From the NCBI GenBank assembly GCA_023700825.1, contig JAMPYE010000268.1, positions 1 through 6,317 of the forward strand: a stretch of DNA of 6,317 nt. Direction: 5' to 3'. Shown one piece after another: positions 5,391 through 6,317 of the stretch. The notes under the pieces are model-generated. The model saw nothing but the letters and a program-made list of their open reading frames with translations, made no database searches and was not told the origin of the DNA. Source of the stretch: Thermoanaerobaculia bacterium. GTDB taxonomy: Bacteria; Acidobacteriota; Thermoanaerobaculia; Gp7-AA8. Within the stretch, counting starts at the first letter, position 1, and every line of letters begins with the position of its first letter. The position numbers and the translations under genes were made by a program.

Positions 5391-6317
5391 ATGCAGCGAT
5401 TGGTCAACGTCTATCGCGGCGATCGCGTCGAGTCCGTCCACAGCGGATCCGTCGCGGTCGTCGACGCCCATGGCCGCCTCGTCGCCTACGCCGGCGACCC
5501 CGACACGCACACATATCTCCGCTCGGCGGCAAAGCCGTTCCAGGTGCTTCCCCTTCTCCGCGAAGGTGGACGTGAGGAGTTCGAGCTGACGGAAGAAGAG
5601 ATCGCGCTCATCTGCGCGTCCCACGGCGGCGAACCGTTCCACGTCGCGACGGCCGCGGCAATCCTCCGCAAGGGGGAGTTCGACGAGACCGACCTGCGGT
5701 GCGGCCCTCACATGCCGTACGAGGAACGCGCCGCCTCCGAGCTTCGCCAGTCGGGTGAAGCTCCCAGCCCGCTCCACAACAACTGCTCGGGAAAGCACGC
5801 GGGAATGCTTCTCTTCTGCGAGATGCTGGACCTTCCGACGTCGTCGTACCTCGAGCGTGACCATCCGCTGCAGATCGACATCGTCAATGTACTGTCAGAA
5901 TTCTGCCGCCTCGAGCCGGACGAGATCGCCACAGCGATCGATGGTTGTGGCGTTCCTACGTTCTACCTTTCACTCCACCGCGCCGCGCTCGCCTACGCGC
6001 GATTCGGTGCGACCGCGCTCGGCATGGACGAGCCGGCATCGATACCGGACTTCGTCGATCACGCACGTGTGGTGATGTCGGCCATGACGGCTCACGCGGA
6101 GTACGTTGCCGGCGCGCACAGCATCACTACGCCGCTCATGCAGTCGTTCGACGGCGAGGTTCTGGGCAAGGAAGGCGCGGAGGCTTTCTACGGAATGACG
6201 ATCCTCCCCTCGCTCGGACGGGCGGGGTCACGGCCGGAGCTGTTCGAGAGCGGGCCGCTGGGCGTCGCGCTCAAGGTCGCCGACGGCACTTCCCCCCGCG
6301 GCCGCGACCCCGTGATC
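5391..6317 (+). CDS. L-asparaginase II family protein (PF06089, ReAV-like), 3' end beyond window
   Basis: Family members hydrolyse L-asparagine to aspartate and ammonia in the cytoplasm. The visible 309 aa keep every active-site feature I know for the Rhizobium etli ReAV class: S45 and K48 in LRSAAKPFQ, S78 in CASHGGE, the metal-site C132 and K135 in NNCSGKHAGML, D184 and C186 in DGCGVPTF, and K260 in GKEGAEAF. These sit 2-3 positions below ReAV numbering (S48, K51, S80, C135, K138, D187, C189, K263, from memory). After KEGAE the segment LPSLGRAGSRPELFESGPLG (272-291) looks longer than the usual link to GVALKVADG. The ATG at 5391 gives the normal family N-terminus (MQRLVNVYRGDRVESVHSGSV begins there); an in-frame GTG at 5352 is less likely. 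The gene lies 211 bp after the synthase, so it is probably transcribed separately. It is unlike the classic AnsA/AnsB threonine asparaginases in every motif. Confidence 0.9.
   Translation, partial: MQRLVNVYRGDRVESVHSGSVAVVDAHGRLVAYAGDPDTHTYLRSAAKPFQVLPLLREGGREEFELTEEEIALICASHGGEPFHVATAAAILRKGEFDETDLRCGPHMPYEERAASELRQSGEAPSPLHNNCSGKHAGMLLFCEMLDLPTSSYLERDHPLQIDIVNVLSEFCRLEPDEIATAIDGCGVPTFYLSLHRAALAYARFGATALGMDEPASIPDFVDHARVVMSAMTAHAEYVAGAHSITTPLMQSFDGEVLGKEGAEAFYGMTILPSLGRAGSRPELFESGPLGVALKVADGTSPRGRDPVI

Noticed and set aside
5166..5864. A 232-codon minus-strand frame across the intergenic region and the asparaginase gene
   Set aside because: It is antisense to a gene with a complete set of conserved catalytic motifs, and its product has low complexity typical of a shadow frame.

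Overview
The window is GC-rich bacterial chromosome with strongly G/C-biased third codon positions. It has five protein genes in two divergent blocks, two of them cut by the window edges. I see no RNA gene, mobile element or CRISPR array. The lineage cannot be fixed from six kilobases. The gene families and codon use would suit an uncultured high-GC phylum such as Acidobacteriota or Gemmatimonadota, but that is only an impression.

Left block, minus strand (3688 down to 1): a small membrane-anchored or exported protein with a weakly PepSY-like tail, then full-length mutS (DNA mismatch recognition ATPase, 862 aa), then the N-terminal 248 aa of a family 3 glycoside hydrolase of the NagZ/LpqI type (cell-wall amino-sugar recycling). 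The first two share an ATGA overlap and the last two overlap by 29 bp, so this looks like one tightly packed transcript.

Right block, plus strand (3708 to 6317): an 80-aa acyl carrier protein, then a FabF-like beta-ketoacyl-ACP synthase with a complete Cys-His-His-type active site. These two form a carrier/condensing-enzyme pair for fatty-acid or related lipid assembly. After a 211-bp intergenic region with three consecutive hairpins comes the first 309 aa of an asparaginase II family protein (PF06089). It keeps the Ser-Lys and zinc-site residues of the Rhizobium etli ReAV class.

The two blocks are separated by only 19 bp between start codons. That gap is filled by an interrupted palindrome containing TATAAT on the plus strand and an overlapping TATTAT on the minus strand. 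The GTG and ATG start codons lie exactly 10 nt either side of its centre, and neither has a Shine-Dalgarno sequence. This looks like a symmetric bidirectional promoter making two leaderless mRNAs. By contrast, mutS, inside the operon, has a strong Shine-Dalgarno.

The second anomaly is the missing conventional start of the ketoacyl synthase. The reading frame best matching the family N-terminus has no ATG, but an ATG one frame away would fit if one base had been lost in a GGG run. I found no evidence of a wholly new multi-gene system. The promoter geometry and the synthase start are the points most worth checking.
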